A stretch of 64,000 bases of DNA from the NCBI GenBank assembly GCA_963816795.1, contig CAWFLT010000006.1, positions 310,001 to 374,000 of the forward strand. The letters run 5' to 3'. Below the pieces are notes generated by a model that made no database searches, was not told where the DNA came from, and was given only the letters and a program-made list of their open reading frames with translations. The position numbers and the translations under genes are program-made. Every line of letters begins with the position of its first letter. Positions within the stretch are counted from its first letter, which is position 1. The DNA comes from CAWFLT01 sp963816795 (GTDB lineage: Bacteria; Acidobacteriota; Vicinamibacteria; Vicinamibacterales; SCN-69-37). Shown in pieces: positions 29,247 through 38,291 of the stretch.

Positions 29247-30713
29247 ATGGTCCGACGGTTGACCGCGTCGCTCGCCCTTCTCGTCCTCTTCAGCGCCACG
29301 GCAGTCGGCCAGCGCGGCGGCGCGCCAGGCGGCCAGCCACGAAACTTCATCATCATCTTCACCGACGACCAGGGGTACGGCGACCTCGGCAGTTACGGGC
29401 ATCCGACGATTCGCACGCCCAACCTGGACCGGATGGCGGTCGAGGGCCAGCGGTGGACGAGCTTCTACGCCGCGCCCGTCTGCACGCCGTCACGCGCGCA
29501 ACTCATGACGGGCCGCTACGCGATTCGCAGCGGCCTGGCCGCGGGTGTGCTGTTTCCTGACTCGACGGGCGGCCTTCAGCCGAGCGAGGTCACCATCGCC
29601 GAAGTGCTGAAGCCGCGCGGCTACGCGACGCTGGCCGTCGGCAAGTGGCACCTGGGCCACCTGCCGCAGTATCTGCCGACGAACCAGGGATTCGACCGGT
29701 ACTTCGGCATTCCGTACTCCAACGACATGGAGCGTGACACCACGATTCCCGCCGCGGACGTCTTCCGCCGGACGATGGAGCCGAAGATCACCGACTACAA
29801 CGTGCCGTTGATGCGGGACGCGAAGATCGTGGAGCGGCCGGCCGATCAGACCACGATCACGCGGCGCTACACCGACGAAGCGATCGCGTTCATCCGGCAG
29901 CAACAGAAACAGCCGTTCTTCCTCTACCTGGCGCACAATCTGCCTCACGTGCCGCTCTTCAGGTCGAAGGAGTTCGAAGGTCGCAGCGCGCGCGGCATCT
30001 ACGGCGACGTGATCGAAGAGATCGACCACAACGTCGGCAGGATTCTCGACACGCTTCGTGAACTGAAACTCGACCGGCAGACGCTCGTCGTGTTCCTGAG
30101 CGACAACGGGCCGTGGATGCCGTACCTCGAGCAGGGAGGATCCGCGGGTCTCCTGCGGGGCGCCAAAGGCAGCACCTGGGAAGGCGGCATGCGCGTCCCG
30201 GCCATCTTCTGGCAGCCGGGAACCGTACAGCCGGGCGTGACGGTCGGGATTGGGTCGGAAATGGATCTGCTGCCGACCTTCGCTCGTCTGGCCGGTGCCA
30301 GCGTGCCGCCCGGCCGGTCCCTTGACGGACAGGATTTGTCCGCGACGCTGACGAAGGGCGCTCCGAGTCCGCGCGAGACGGTCTTCTACTACAACGGCGC
30401 CAGGCTCACGGGCGTGAGGCATCGCGCGTTCAAGCTGCATCTGGCGGTGGCCGCCGGCAGCGGTGCGGGCGGCGCGGCTGCGATACCGGCGCCGGCCAAT
30501 CCCGCGTGGGAGCTGTACAACCTCGACGAAGACCCGTCCGAGAAATTCAATCTGGCCGAGAAGCGCCCCGAGATCGTCCGCGAGCTCACGGCGATGCTGG
30601 AGGCGCACCAGAAGACGGTCGAGCCGTTCGAGAATCAGATTCCCCTCGGCCGCGGTCGGGGCGCGGGAGCGGCGTTAAACTTGGCGCCTCACGCACGAGA
30701 GGAGACGCGATGA
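29247..30713 (+). CDS. Secreted type I sulfatase
   Basis: 488 residues with a signal peptide (RRLTASLALLVLFSATAV). The metal-binding pair is in IIIFTDDQGYGDLGSYGH (D40, D41). The formylglycine site is C79 in VCTPSRAQLMTGRYAIRSG, matching CxPSR. KWHLGHLPQYLP and DNGPWMPYLEQGG are the other sulfatase signatures. It needs a formylglycine-generating enzyme; none is adjacent, although an FGE-fold domain occurs in the kinase at 48531. The start lies 5 bases after the upstream stop and the stop overlaps the next start (ATGA). Confidence 0.93.
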   Translation: MVRRLTASLALLVLFSATAVGQRGGAPGGQPRNFIIIFTDDQGYGDLGSYGHPTIRTPNLDRMAVEGQRWTSFYAAPVCTPSRAQLMTGRYAIRSGLAAGVLFPDSTGGLQPSEVTIAEVLKPRGYATLAVGKWHLGHLPQYLPTNQGFDRYFGIPYSNDMERDTTIPAADVFRRTMEPKITDYNVPLMRDAKIVERPADQTTITRRYTDEAIAFIRQQQKQPFFLYLAHNLPHVPLFRSKEFEGRSARGIYGDVIEEIDHNVGRILDTLRELKLDRQTLVVFLSDNGPWMPYLEQGGSAGLLRGAKGSTWEGGMRVPAIFWQPGTVQPGVTVGIGSEMDLLPTFARLAGASVPPGRSLDGQDLSATLTKGAPSPRETVFYYNGARLTGVRHRAFKLHLAVAAGSGAGGAAAIPAPANPAWELYNLDEDPSEKFNLAEKRPEIVRELTAMLEAHQKTVEPFENQIPLGRGRGAGAALNLAPHAREETR

Positions 30714-31540
30714 CCGGTACTACGAACGCGCCCGACACGATTGTCCTCATCCATGGTTTCTGGGTCACGCCGAGAAGCTGGGAACACTGGATTCCGCACT
30801 TCGAACAGAAGGGGTTCAAGGTCATCGCGCCGGCGTATCCGGGGTTTGATGTCGAGGTCGAAGCACTGAACGCCGACCCGTCGCCGGTCGCCGCGGTGAC
30901 CGTGCCGGCGATCATCGCGCGGCTCGAGGGAATCATCAAAGCTCTCGATCGGCCGCCAATCCTCATGGGCCACTCGGCCGGCGGCGTCATGACGCAGATC
31001 CTGCTCGACCACGGCTATGGCGCGTGCGGCGTCGCGCTCAATTCGGCGCCGACCGAAGGCGTTCTCGTGGCGCCCCTGTCGCAGTTGAAGTCCACGTTTC
31101 CCGTCTTCAGGAACCTGGCAAACCGCCATAAGGCGGTCGGCCTGACGCTCGAGGAGTGGACCTACGCCTTCACCAACACCTTCACCCCCGAGGAATCGAA
31201 AGCGCTCTACGAGCGGTACCACATTCCTGCCTCGGGAGCGATCGTGTGGGGCGGCGTGCTCGCCAACTTCATCCCCGGCCCGCAGGAAGCCGCGGTGAAC
31301 TACCACAACGAGAAGCGTGCGCCTCTCCTCTTTGTCTCCGGGTCGGAAGACCACATCATGCCACCCGCCGTGCAGCGTTCGAACGCGGCGCACTACAAGG
31401 CCCCGGGGACAGTGACCGAAGTGAAGGAGTACGAGGGCTACGCGCATCTGCTGCCCGCCCAGAAGGGATGGGAAGCCATCGCTGACGAGTTGCTGGACTG
31501 GGCGCTGGCGCACGCTCGAGTCCACAGCAGCGCGGCGTGA
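30710..31540 (+). CDS. Alpha/beta hydrolase
   Basis: 276 residues from ATG 30710, which overlaps the sulfatase stop; AGAGGAG lies just upstream. The oxyanion motif is IVLIHGFWVTPRSW, the nucleophile S89 sits in MGHSAGG, the acid is in SGSEDHIMPP and the histidine in YEGYAHLL. It is cytosolic. This subgroup is often annotated as hypothetical hydrolase; the substrate is unknown. Operon membership suggests that it acts on a product of the secreted enzymes upstream. Confidence 0.9.
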   Translation: MTGTTNAPDTIVLIHGFWVTPRSWEHWIPHFEQKGFKVIAPAYPGFDVEVEALNADPSPVAAVTVPAIIARLEGIIKALDRPPILMGHSAGGVMTQILLDHGYGACGVALNSAPTEGVLVAPLSQLKSTFPVFRNLANRHKAVGLTLEEWTYAFTNTFTPEESKALYERYHIPASGAIVWGGVLANFIPGPQEAAVNYHNEKRAPLLFVSGSEDHIMPPAVQRSNAAHYKAPGTVTEVKEYEGYAHLLPAQKGWEAIADELLDWALAHARVHSSAA

Positions 31541-32328
31541 ACACCGTCCGCCTGACTCACATCGGTGGGCCGACGCTGCTCATCGAAGTGGGCCCCTGGC
31601 GGCTGCTGACCGATCCGACGTTCGATGCTCCCGGCCGGAAATACTCGTTCGGCTGGGGAACATCGTCTCGGAAAACGACAGGGCCCGCGATGCTGCCGCA
31701 CGAGATTGGACCAATCGACGCGGTCCTGCTCTCGCACCACCATCACGCGGACAATCTCGATGACGCCGGTCGCGCGCTCTTACCTGCCGCGAACGTTGTC
31801 CTGACCACTGAGCCGGGCGCGCGAATGCTCGGCGGAAACGCGCGAGCGCTGGCCGTCTGGCAAACGACCGCGCTTCAGGCGGAAGGGCGCACGTCGATTC
31901 GCGTCACGGCAACGCCCTGCCGGCACGGTCCTCCCGGTTTCCACCCAATCGTCGGCGACGTCATCGGGTTTTGCCTGGAATGGGAAGGGCAACGGAACGG
32001 CGCGTTCTGGATTTCAGGCGACACGGTATTGTTCCGCGGAGTGCGCGAGGTCGCCCGGCGGTTCACGATCGGCGCGGCACTGCTGCATCTGGGCAAGGTG
32101 CAGTTCCCAGTCACCGGTCCGCTCCGGTACACGCTGACGGCAAAGGACGCCGTTGAGGTGTGCCGCCTGCTGCGGCCGCATGTCCTGATTCCGATCCACT
32201 ACGAAGGCTGGACGCACTTTCACGAAGGCCGCGAGGCGATCGAACGCCAGTTCGCGCGCGCACCAGACGACCTGCAACGACGAGTGCGCTGGCTGACACC
32301 CGGCGTGGGCGTGGTCATCGAGGTGTAG
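31537..32328 (+). CDS. UlaG-like metallo-beta-lactamase-fold hydrolase
   Basis: 263 residues from GTG 31537, overlapping the hydrolase stop (GTGA). The start LTHIGGPTLLIEVGPWRLLTDPTF is typical of UlaG-like proteins. The metal motif is SHHHHADNLDD, in which the last histidine of HxHxDH is asparagine, a known variation in this subgroup. CRHGPPG, WISGDTV and LIPIHYEGWTHF supply the remaining ligands. UlaG opens sugar lactones; here a lactone or phosphoester role is inferred. Last gene of the four-gene unit. Confidence 0.88.
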   Translation: MNTVRLTHIGGPTLLIEVGPWRLLTDPTFDAPGRKYSFGWGTSSRKTTGPAMLPHEIGPIDAVLLSHHHHADNLDDAGRALLPAANVVLTTEPGARMLGGNARALAVWQTTALQAEGRTSIRVTATPCRHGPPGFHPIVGDVIGFCLEWEGQRNGAFWISGDTVLFRGVREVARRFTIGAALLHLGKVQFPVTGPLRYTLTAKDAVEVCRLLRPHVLIPIHYEGWTHFHEGREAIERQFARAPDDLQRRVRWLTPGVGVVIEV

Positions 32329-32606
32329 CGCCGGCGGCGCTCGCGTGGTCCTGCGGCCGACGGCGCGTTGGGAGCCTGCCACGGGGCTTGCGATCGCGCT
32401 TCGGCAACACGACCAGGCGAGGTCCGGAGCGACGTGCTGATCACTACGGCGTCGCCTCCGCCAGCCGGTGATAGAGCCAAGCCCTTGCGATGACCCATGC
32501 CCGCTCAACGGTCGCCGCGGAGAAACGGATCGACTGATGGAAGCTTACGGGACACAATATTTTGCCGGCATCCCCTGACGGCAACCTCGCTTAGCGGAGG
32601 TCTTCC

Positions 32607-33039
32607 ATGTCCGAGACACGGTCGAGCAGAAGCGCGGCTGAAGATCGTGGACGAGCATATCGCCCATGAAGTGGCGCATCGGTTGGAGCCACTCGTCCAA
32701 ACCTTTGGCGACGAGCCCGAATGGCACAACAAGCCAGGCGGACTCGTCATGCACGGTCATTCCGCAATTCGCGATTTTTACGCAGCGCTCTTCGAGGGCT
32801 TCCCGGATTTCGACGTCGAGGTCCATCAGAAGCATGTGGCATCGGACGCGGTCATTGTCGAGGCCGAGATTCGAGGTACCCACAAAGGCAGCTGGATGGG
32901 AGTCGCCGCAACTGGCAAGACCATTCGAGTGCCCATCTGCGTGGTGTTCACATTTACGCCCGACGATCGTCTCAAAGCAGAAGTCGCCTACTACGACCAG
33001 TCAACGCTGCTGTCGCAGCTCGGAGTGATCGCGGGTTGA
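32607..33039 (+). CDS. SnoaL-like (NTF2-fold) protein, N-terminus out of frame
   Basis: ATG 32607 has GGAGG 8 bases upstream, but its frame stops after 19 codons. The main domain (KIVDEHIAHEVAHRLEPLVQ, FYAALFEGFPDFDVEVHQKH, VVFTFTPDDRLKAEVAYYD) is in another frame from about 32636. Dropping one AC of ACAC and one CG of CGCG between 32617 and 32636 would give a smooth start MSETVEQKRLKIVDEH. I therefore treat it as one gene of about 143 residues with two 2-base insertions. It belongs to the ester-cyclase/SnoaL class; no substrate is predicted. Confidence 0.7.
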
Positions 33040-33181
33040 CCGGACGACCATCGCGGTGTCGCGGAGCCTCGTGTCCGCCGGCGAGCCGCGATCGACTATC
33101 GCCGGAGCACGCTAGGATCGCGCTGACGGTCCGTGCGATCATGTCGCTACGGCGCGCGGCTTATTCGGAGCGTTAGTCAGA

Positions 33182-33619
33182 GTGGAATCCGAAATGGTCA
33201 CGGTGAAATACGATGACTTGTCGACGGCGTTCGACTTCGTCAGCTTTGCCGGTCCAATGGAGCATCGGGCGTACGTCTCACTGGATACCGGAGCGATCTA
33301 CTGGATTTCGGAAGCGAATCCGATCGAGGAAGACGACCTTCCGGCCGATCTGGAAACATCCGATCGGTATCTCGCTGTCCCGCATAAGAATGACCTCGAC
33401 CTTGGGACCAATCTCGCACTCCGGTTTGTTGAAGAGCGGTTGCCGGACCGGTACGCGGACGTCCAAGTCTCCTTCCGGCGCCGCGGCGCTTACGCGCGAT
33501 TCAAGGAGCTGCTCGCAGCGGAAGGCTGTCTCGAAGAGTGGCACGTATTCGAGGCGGAGTCGACCGAGCGAGCGCTCCGGGACTGGTGCAGTGCGAATGA
33601 GATCCAGGTGACACGATGA
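33182..33619 (+). CDS. UPF0158 family protein
   Basis: 145 residues. Family landmarks are DLSTAFDFVSFAGPMEHRAY, GAIYWISEAN, YLAVPHKNDLDLGTNLALRF, FRRRGAYARFKELL and LRDWCSANEI. The function is unknown. The start is GTG 33182 or ATG 33194; no strong ribosome site decides. The stop overlaps the PIG-L start (ATGA). Confidence 0.85.
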   Translation: MESEMVTVKYDDLSTAFDFVSFAGPMEHRAYVSLDTGAIYWISEANPIEEDDLPADLETSDRYLAVPHKNDLDLGTNLALRFVEERLPDRYADVQVSFRRRGAYARFKELLAAEGCLEEWHVFEAESTERALRDWCSANEIQVTR

Positions 33620-34515
33620 GACGGCTGGTTTCGGCCCTGTTGTTCCTCTTCGGAGTCGTGACGCTGTCGGGTCAGACGCCGGCGCAACCGGCGCCCGCCG
33701 GGCCGCTTCGCATCATCGCCTTCGGCGCGCACCCGGACGACGCCGAGCTGAAAGCGGGTGGAGTGGCGGCGCTCTGGGCGGCGCGAGGCGACAAGGTGAA
33801 GCTCGTCGCGATGACCAATGGCGACGTCGGTCACTTCGCGACGGCAGGCGGGCCACTCGCCCGGCGTCGCAAGGCCGAGGCCGCAGAGTGCGGGCGCATC
33901 TTTGGCAGCGAGAGCGAAGTGCTCGACATCCACGACGGCGAGCTCGAGCCCTCCCTCGAGAACCGGAGGACGGTCGCGCGGCTCATCCGCAACTGGCAGG
34001 CCGACGTCGTCATCGGCCATCGGCCGTACGACTACCACCCGGACCACCGGTACACCGGCGTGCTGATGGAAGACGCCGCCGTCCTGGTCGTCGCGCCGTT
34101 TTTCACACCAGACACGCCGCCAGTCCGGCGCAACCCCGTGTTTCTCTACCACTCCGACGATTTCAAGCAGCCGTACCCGTTCGAACCGAGCATCGTGGTC
34201 TCGATTGACGGGTCCGCCGAGAAGAAGTGGGCGTGCATCCAGGCGATGCCGTCCCAGTTCGGCGATGCAGATTCGTGGCAGGCGCGGACCCGGCCCGGCG
34301 TGCCGGCCGGCGATCAGGAACGGCGCGCGTTCCTCCTCGAAGGCGTCAAGCAGCGCAGCGCCGCCGTCGCCGATCGCTATCGCGCGCAGCTCGTCGCGCT
34401 GTACGGCGAGCAGCGCGGCCGGCAGGTGAAGTACGCCGAGGCGTTTCAGCTCTGCCAGTACGGCCGGCAGCCGACCGCGGACGAGCTGAAGAAACTGTTT
34501 CCGATTACACCGTGA
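33616..34515 (+). CDS. Secreted PIG-L family deacetylase
   Basis: 299 residues with a signal peptide (RRLVSALLFLFGVVTLSG). The zinc motif is FGAHPDDAELKAGG (AHPDD), and the second histidine lies in HRPYDYHPDHRYTG. PIG-L/LmbE proteins remove acetyl groups from N-acetylglucosamine-type substrates. The secreted form is frequent in Acidobacteriota and Planctomycetota and may act on environmental glycans. Coupled to the UPF0158 gene by a 4-base overlap. Confidence 0.92.
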   Translation: MRRLVSALLFLFGVVTLSGQTPAQPAPAGPLRIIAFGAHPDDAELKAGGVAALWAARGDKVKLVAMTNGDVGHFATAGGPLARRRKAEAAECGRIFGSESEVLDIHDGELEPSLENRRTVARLIRNWQADVVIGHRPYDYHPDHRYTGVLMEDAAVLVVAPFFTPDTPPVRRNPVFLYHSDDFKQPYPFEPSIVVSIDGSAEKKWACIQAMPSQFGDADSWQARTRPGVPAGDQERRAFLLEGVKQRSAAVADRYRAQLVALYGEQRGRQVKYAEAFQLCQYGRQPTADELKKLFPITP

Positions 34516-34546
34516 GTTTCCCGTGAGCCTATCTCCAGGGGGCTGG

Positions 34547-35038
34547 ATGCGTCGCACACGACTTTTCTGCGCGATTGGCGTGAGCGTTTGGTCGGTGGTG
34601 GTTACCGGCAACCAGGCTGCGGGCCCCGTCGAACTGTCCGGAGAGCTGCGGACGCACGTGAAGGACGAGCGGTTCGGGATCGTCACCGCCATCAGAGGGC
34701 TGCCACTCGGCGTCCGAGACGGGCTGCAGACGTTGTTCGGCAGCTACGCACTCGACATCGCTGACCCCGGAGCGGCGTTTCAGGTCACCGACGTTGTCGC
34801 CAATCCGAAGCTGCCATTACGTCGGCTGGTCGTGGCCGGGTGCTCGACCGATCACTGCCTCGTCTACTACGAACGCGGCGGCAGCGCCCACACGTGGCAC
34901 GTGGCGCTGTTTCATTGGACGCCAGAGGCGACCCGGTTCGAGTGGGGCGGCATCGCGCCGCGCGGCCTGGCGTCAATCGACGACGTTCGGAACGCCATGC
35001 TGTCCGGAGCGATCAAAGGCCCGGCCAAGTTCTGGTAG
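34547..35038 (+). CDS. Secreted hypothetical protein
   Basis: ATG 34547 follows AGGGGG and opens a signal peptide (RRTRLFCAIGVSVWSVVVTG); a GTG at 34523 is the alternative. The mature part (about 140 residues) has two cysteines in VVAGCSTDHCLVYYERGG and a beta-rich pattern. I do not recognise a family. It lies between PIG-L and a WG-repeat gene, 15 bases from the latter. Confidence 0.65.
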   Translation: MRRTRLFCAIGVSVWSVVVTGNQAAGPVELSGELRTHVKDERFGIVTAIRGLPLGVRDGLQTLFGSYALDIADPGAAFQVTDVVANPKLPLRRLVVAGCSTDHCLVYYERGGSAHTWHVALFHWTPEATRFEWGGIAPRGLASIDDVRNAMLSGAIKGPAKFW

Positions 35039-35053
35039 AAACAGCGGTGAGCG

Positions 35054-35712
35054 ATGACCGCCAAGCGGTGTGCAATCGTGGTACTGGCTATCGGCGTGCT
35101 CGGGGCGACGAGCGCGCAGGATCAGCTTCTGCCATTTCGCGATCCGAGCCTGGGGCACTGGGGTTACAAGCGGCCGGACGGCAGCGTCGCGATTCCGGCG
35201 CGTTATCTGGGCGCTGGGGTGTTTCGCGAGGGCCAGGCACCCGTCAAGGATGCTCAGGGGTTCGCGATGATCGACGGCACGGGTCGGATCGTGGAGCGGA
35301 TCGCGATTGACTCGGTCACTCCATCCGCGGTGACCTGTGCCGCCTCCAGCCGATCAGTGCGCTTGGACCGCAACAGCGCCCTTCCCGTCCACCGGACTCC
35401 AATGCTACGTGGCGCAGCTACGTGGATCAGCGCCAGGAATCGGCGGAACCAATCACCATCAATCCGTCGCGTGGCGAATCGTCTCGCTCGGCGGTCGTCC
35501 TGAAGTTTCCGACCGGCGTCGTTCTGGTCGAAGACATCGGCTACGAAGGCTTCACGAGACGGGTGCTCCTTCCCGGTGTCACGCCCAAGCAGGCGCGCGA
35601 GTGGCGTCTGAAGCTCTATCCTGAGCTCCCGGTGAAGGCCGGCTGCTCGGAATCGTGGAACACTGGCAGCGTTCAGGGCGGCGCATTCATCGAGCAGGTT
35701 GCGGGATGCTGA
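35054..35712 (+). CDS. Secreted WG-repeat-like protein (frame breaks in the middle)
   Basis: A signal peptide (AIVVLAIGVLGATSA) is followed by one WG repeat (GHWGYKRPDGSVAIPARYLG, GFAMIDGTGRIVERI). Between about 35300 and 35420 the frame changes at least once, and the C-terminal part (YVDQRQESAEPITINPSR, VVLKFPTGVVLVEDIGYEGF) runs in another frame to 35712. WG repeats are found in cell-surface or binding proteins of unknown ligand. The exact break positions cannot be fixed by eye. Confidence 0.55.
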
Positions 35713-35779
35713 GGGGAGGTCTGGAGGGTCCAGTGGGAAGCCGGCCTGGCGCATCAAGCAACTGCCGGAAGGTTGATCT

Positions 35780-38261
35780 ATGCCCTTTCGCGTTCGACCG
35801 CGTGCCTCCGGGAGCTGGGCGCTTTCGATCGCCGTCGTCGCGACGCTCGCCCTCGGTGTGGCCGCGTTGACGACGACGTTCGCGATCGTGCGCGCGGCGC
35901 TGTGGCGCGAGCCGCCCTTTCCGGACGCCGAGCGCATCGGCATTCTCTTTCTCGAACGCAATCCGGCGAATGAACCACCTCGTCGCGAGCGATGGTCGTT
36001 CGCGCGCGCAGAACAGCTGCGCACCTCCCAACAGAGCTTTGACGCGATCGGGACGTTTTCGCCCGCGTCGCTCACGGTGTCCGGCGGTGGAGACGACGGC
36101 AACGCCGAGCTCGTGTACGGCGAGCGGGTGTCGGCGCAGTACTTGCCCATGCTCGGAGCCGTGGCGACCAGCGGCCGCGTCTTCGTCGAGGCAGACGACG
36201 ACCCCGCGCGTCCGTCGTCGATCGCCGTCGTCAATGAGCGGTTGTGGCAGCGCAGGTTCGGCAGCGAGAGGTTCGCGGCCGATCGCACGATTCGTCTCAA
36301 CGGCGTGACGCTCACCATCGTCGGCATCGTGCCCGCCGACTTCCGTGGACTGTCGGGGCGCGCGGACGTCTGGATCCCGCGAACGGTGTCGGCGCAGATC
36401 ACCTATGCGGAGTATCTGACGACGGATCAGAACTTCATTCCCGTCGTGGGACGGTTGCGGCCGGGCGTCGACTGGACGGGCGCCGGGGCGGAGCTCACGG
36501 TGCTCGCGGCGACGATCAATCGCGCGCTGACCGAGCGATCCCAAACATCCCGACGAACGTGTCTCGGCCACCGCGGTGCCGCTCAACGATGTTCGCGGCG
36601 ATCCCGCCGCCCGCCGGTCCCTGCCAGTGCTGCTGGCCGCGGTGGCGATGCTCCATCTGCTCGCGTGCGCGAACGTCGCCAATCTGCTGCTCGGCCGCGC
36701 CGCCGAGCGGCGTCAGGAATACGCCATGCGCCTGGCGCTTGGCAGCGGCTCCGGGCGACTGTTCCGGCACGTGCTCGCTGAAGGCGTCGCGCTCGCACTG
36801 GTGGGCGGCGCATTCGGCGTGTTGGCGGCGTGGCGGACGACGGGATATCTGGCGCTCCCCCGCAACGCGTGGGGCGCGTCCTTCGGCATCGTGGCGCCCT
36901 TCGATGCGCCGGCCTTTTCGGCGATCGATGCCGCCTTTGGCGGCGGCCTGGCGATCGTCACCGCGCTGCTCGTCGCGCTGATGCCGGCGCTCACGGCGTA
37001 CCGCGTGGATGCCGCAGCGAGCGTGCGTTCCTCCACGCGGACCGCATCCGGCCGTGCGATGTCTGTGCGCCGACCGACGCTGCGCGCGGTGCTGGTCGCG
37101 GTCGAGGCGGCGGTCGCGGCCATTCTCGTCGTCGGCGCCGGTCTGCTGTGGGACAGTTTTCAGCGCATGCAGCGCGCGGACGTCGGCGTGGACGCCGACC
37201 ATGTGCTCACGTTCTGGGTGATCCCGTCTGAAGCGCGAGTGCCACCAGCCGCGGCACCCGCGTTCATCGGACGCCTCATCGACGCGATCGCGCGCGTGCC
37301 CGGCGTCGAAGGCGTGACCGTCGATGGCGGCGCGCCGCTCAGCGGATCGGCGAGCAGCACCCTGTACATCGCCGGCCAACCCGCACCCGATCCGGGCCAG
37401 GCGCCGCCGGTGCTGCGTCATTACATCGCGCCCGATCATTTTCGGACGCTGGGCATTCCCGTGCGGCAGGGCCGTCCGTTCAGCACCGCGGACACGGCGG
37501 ACGCGCCGCGCGTGGCGGTGATCAGCGAGACGGCCGCACGCCGCTTCTGGCCTCGCGGTGACGCCATCGGCCAGCGCGTCTGGTTCGGCGGCGGCAGCAA
37601 TTTCAACAGCCTCGAGCGCAGTGCGCTCATCGTCGGCATCGTCGGCGACGTGGCGTATCAGCCGTTCGATCGACGCGCGAACTTCGCGAGCTTCTACACG
37701 CCGTACACGCAGTTCACGTATCCGGCGCGCGCCGTGTTCGTGCGCACGGCACAGGACCCGCTGGCCGCGTTGCCTGACGTGCGCCGGGCGGTCGCGTCGG
37801 TCGATCCCGAATTGGCGCTTCAGGATACGCAGCTCCTCGCGGACCAGCTGCGCGCCTCGTGGGCGCGCCAGCGTCTCGACACGGCGTTGTTCAGCGGCTT
37901 CGGCCTGGCCGCGCTCGGGCTTGCGGCGAGTGGCATCTTTGCGGTGCTGGCCTATTCGGTGAGCACGCGACGGCGCGAGTTCGGCATTCGGATCGCGCTC
38001 GGCGCGCGGTCCGGCCGCATCGTCCGGCTGGTGCTCGGCGAAGGCATGGCGTTTCCGATCGCCGGCCTCTTCATCGGCCTCGCTGCCTCACTCGCGCTCA
38101 CACGACTGCTGCAAGCGTCGCTGTACGAGACATCGCCACTCGAGCCGCGCGTGTTTTTCTCGATGGCCGGAGTGCTGCTGGTCGCTGCCCTGCTCGCCAG
38201 CCTGATTCCCGCCTGGCGCGCGACCAAGGCTGATCCGGTGGAGTCGCTGCGGGCGGAGTGA
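35780..38261 (+). CDS. MacB-like duplicated orphan permease (ADOP type), one frame break
   Basis: About 827 residues after correction. It has the two FtsX/MacB halves typical of acidobacterial duplicated orphan permeases: an N-terminal segment (IAVVATLALGVAALTTTFAI), a periplasmic MacB_PCD domain (VVNERLWQRRFGSERF), FtsX core 1 (HLLACANVANLLLGRAAERR), a second periplasmic domain, and FtsX core 2 (GIFAVLAYSVSTRRREFGIR). The frame breaks at CCC 36540-36542; removing one C restores TERSKHPDERVSATAVPL. It lacks an ATPase and the short N-terminal leader domain seen in many ADOPs. Membrane protein; export of an unknown substrate or cell-envelope stress response is assumed. Confidence 0.88.
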
Positions 38262-38291
38262 ACGGAACGAAGGGTCAGTCGCGGAAACGCT

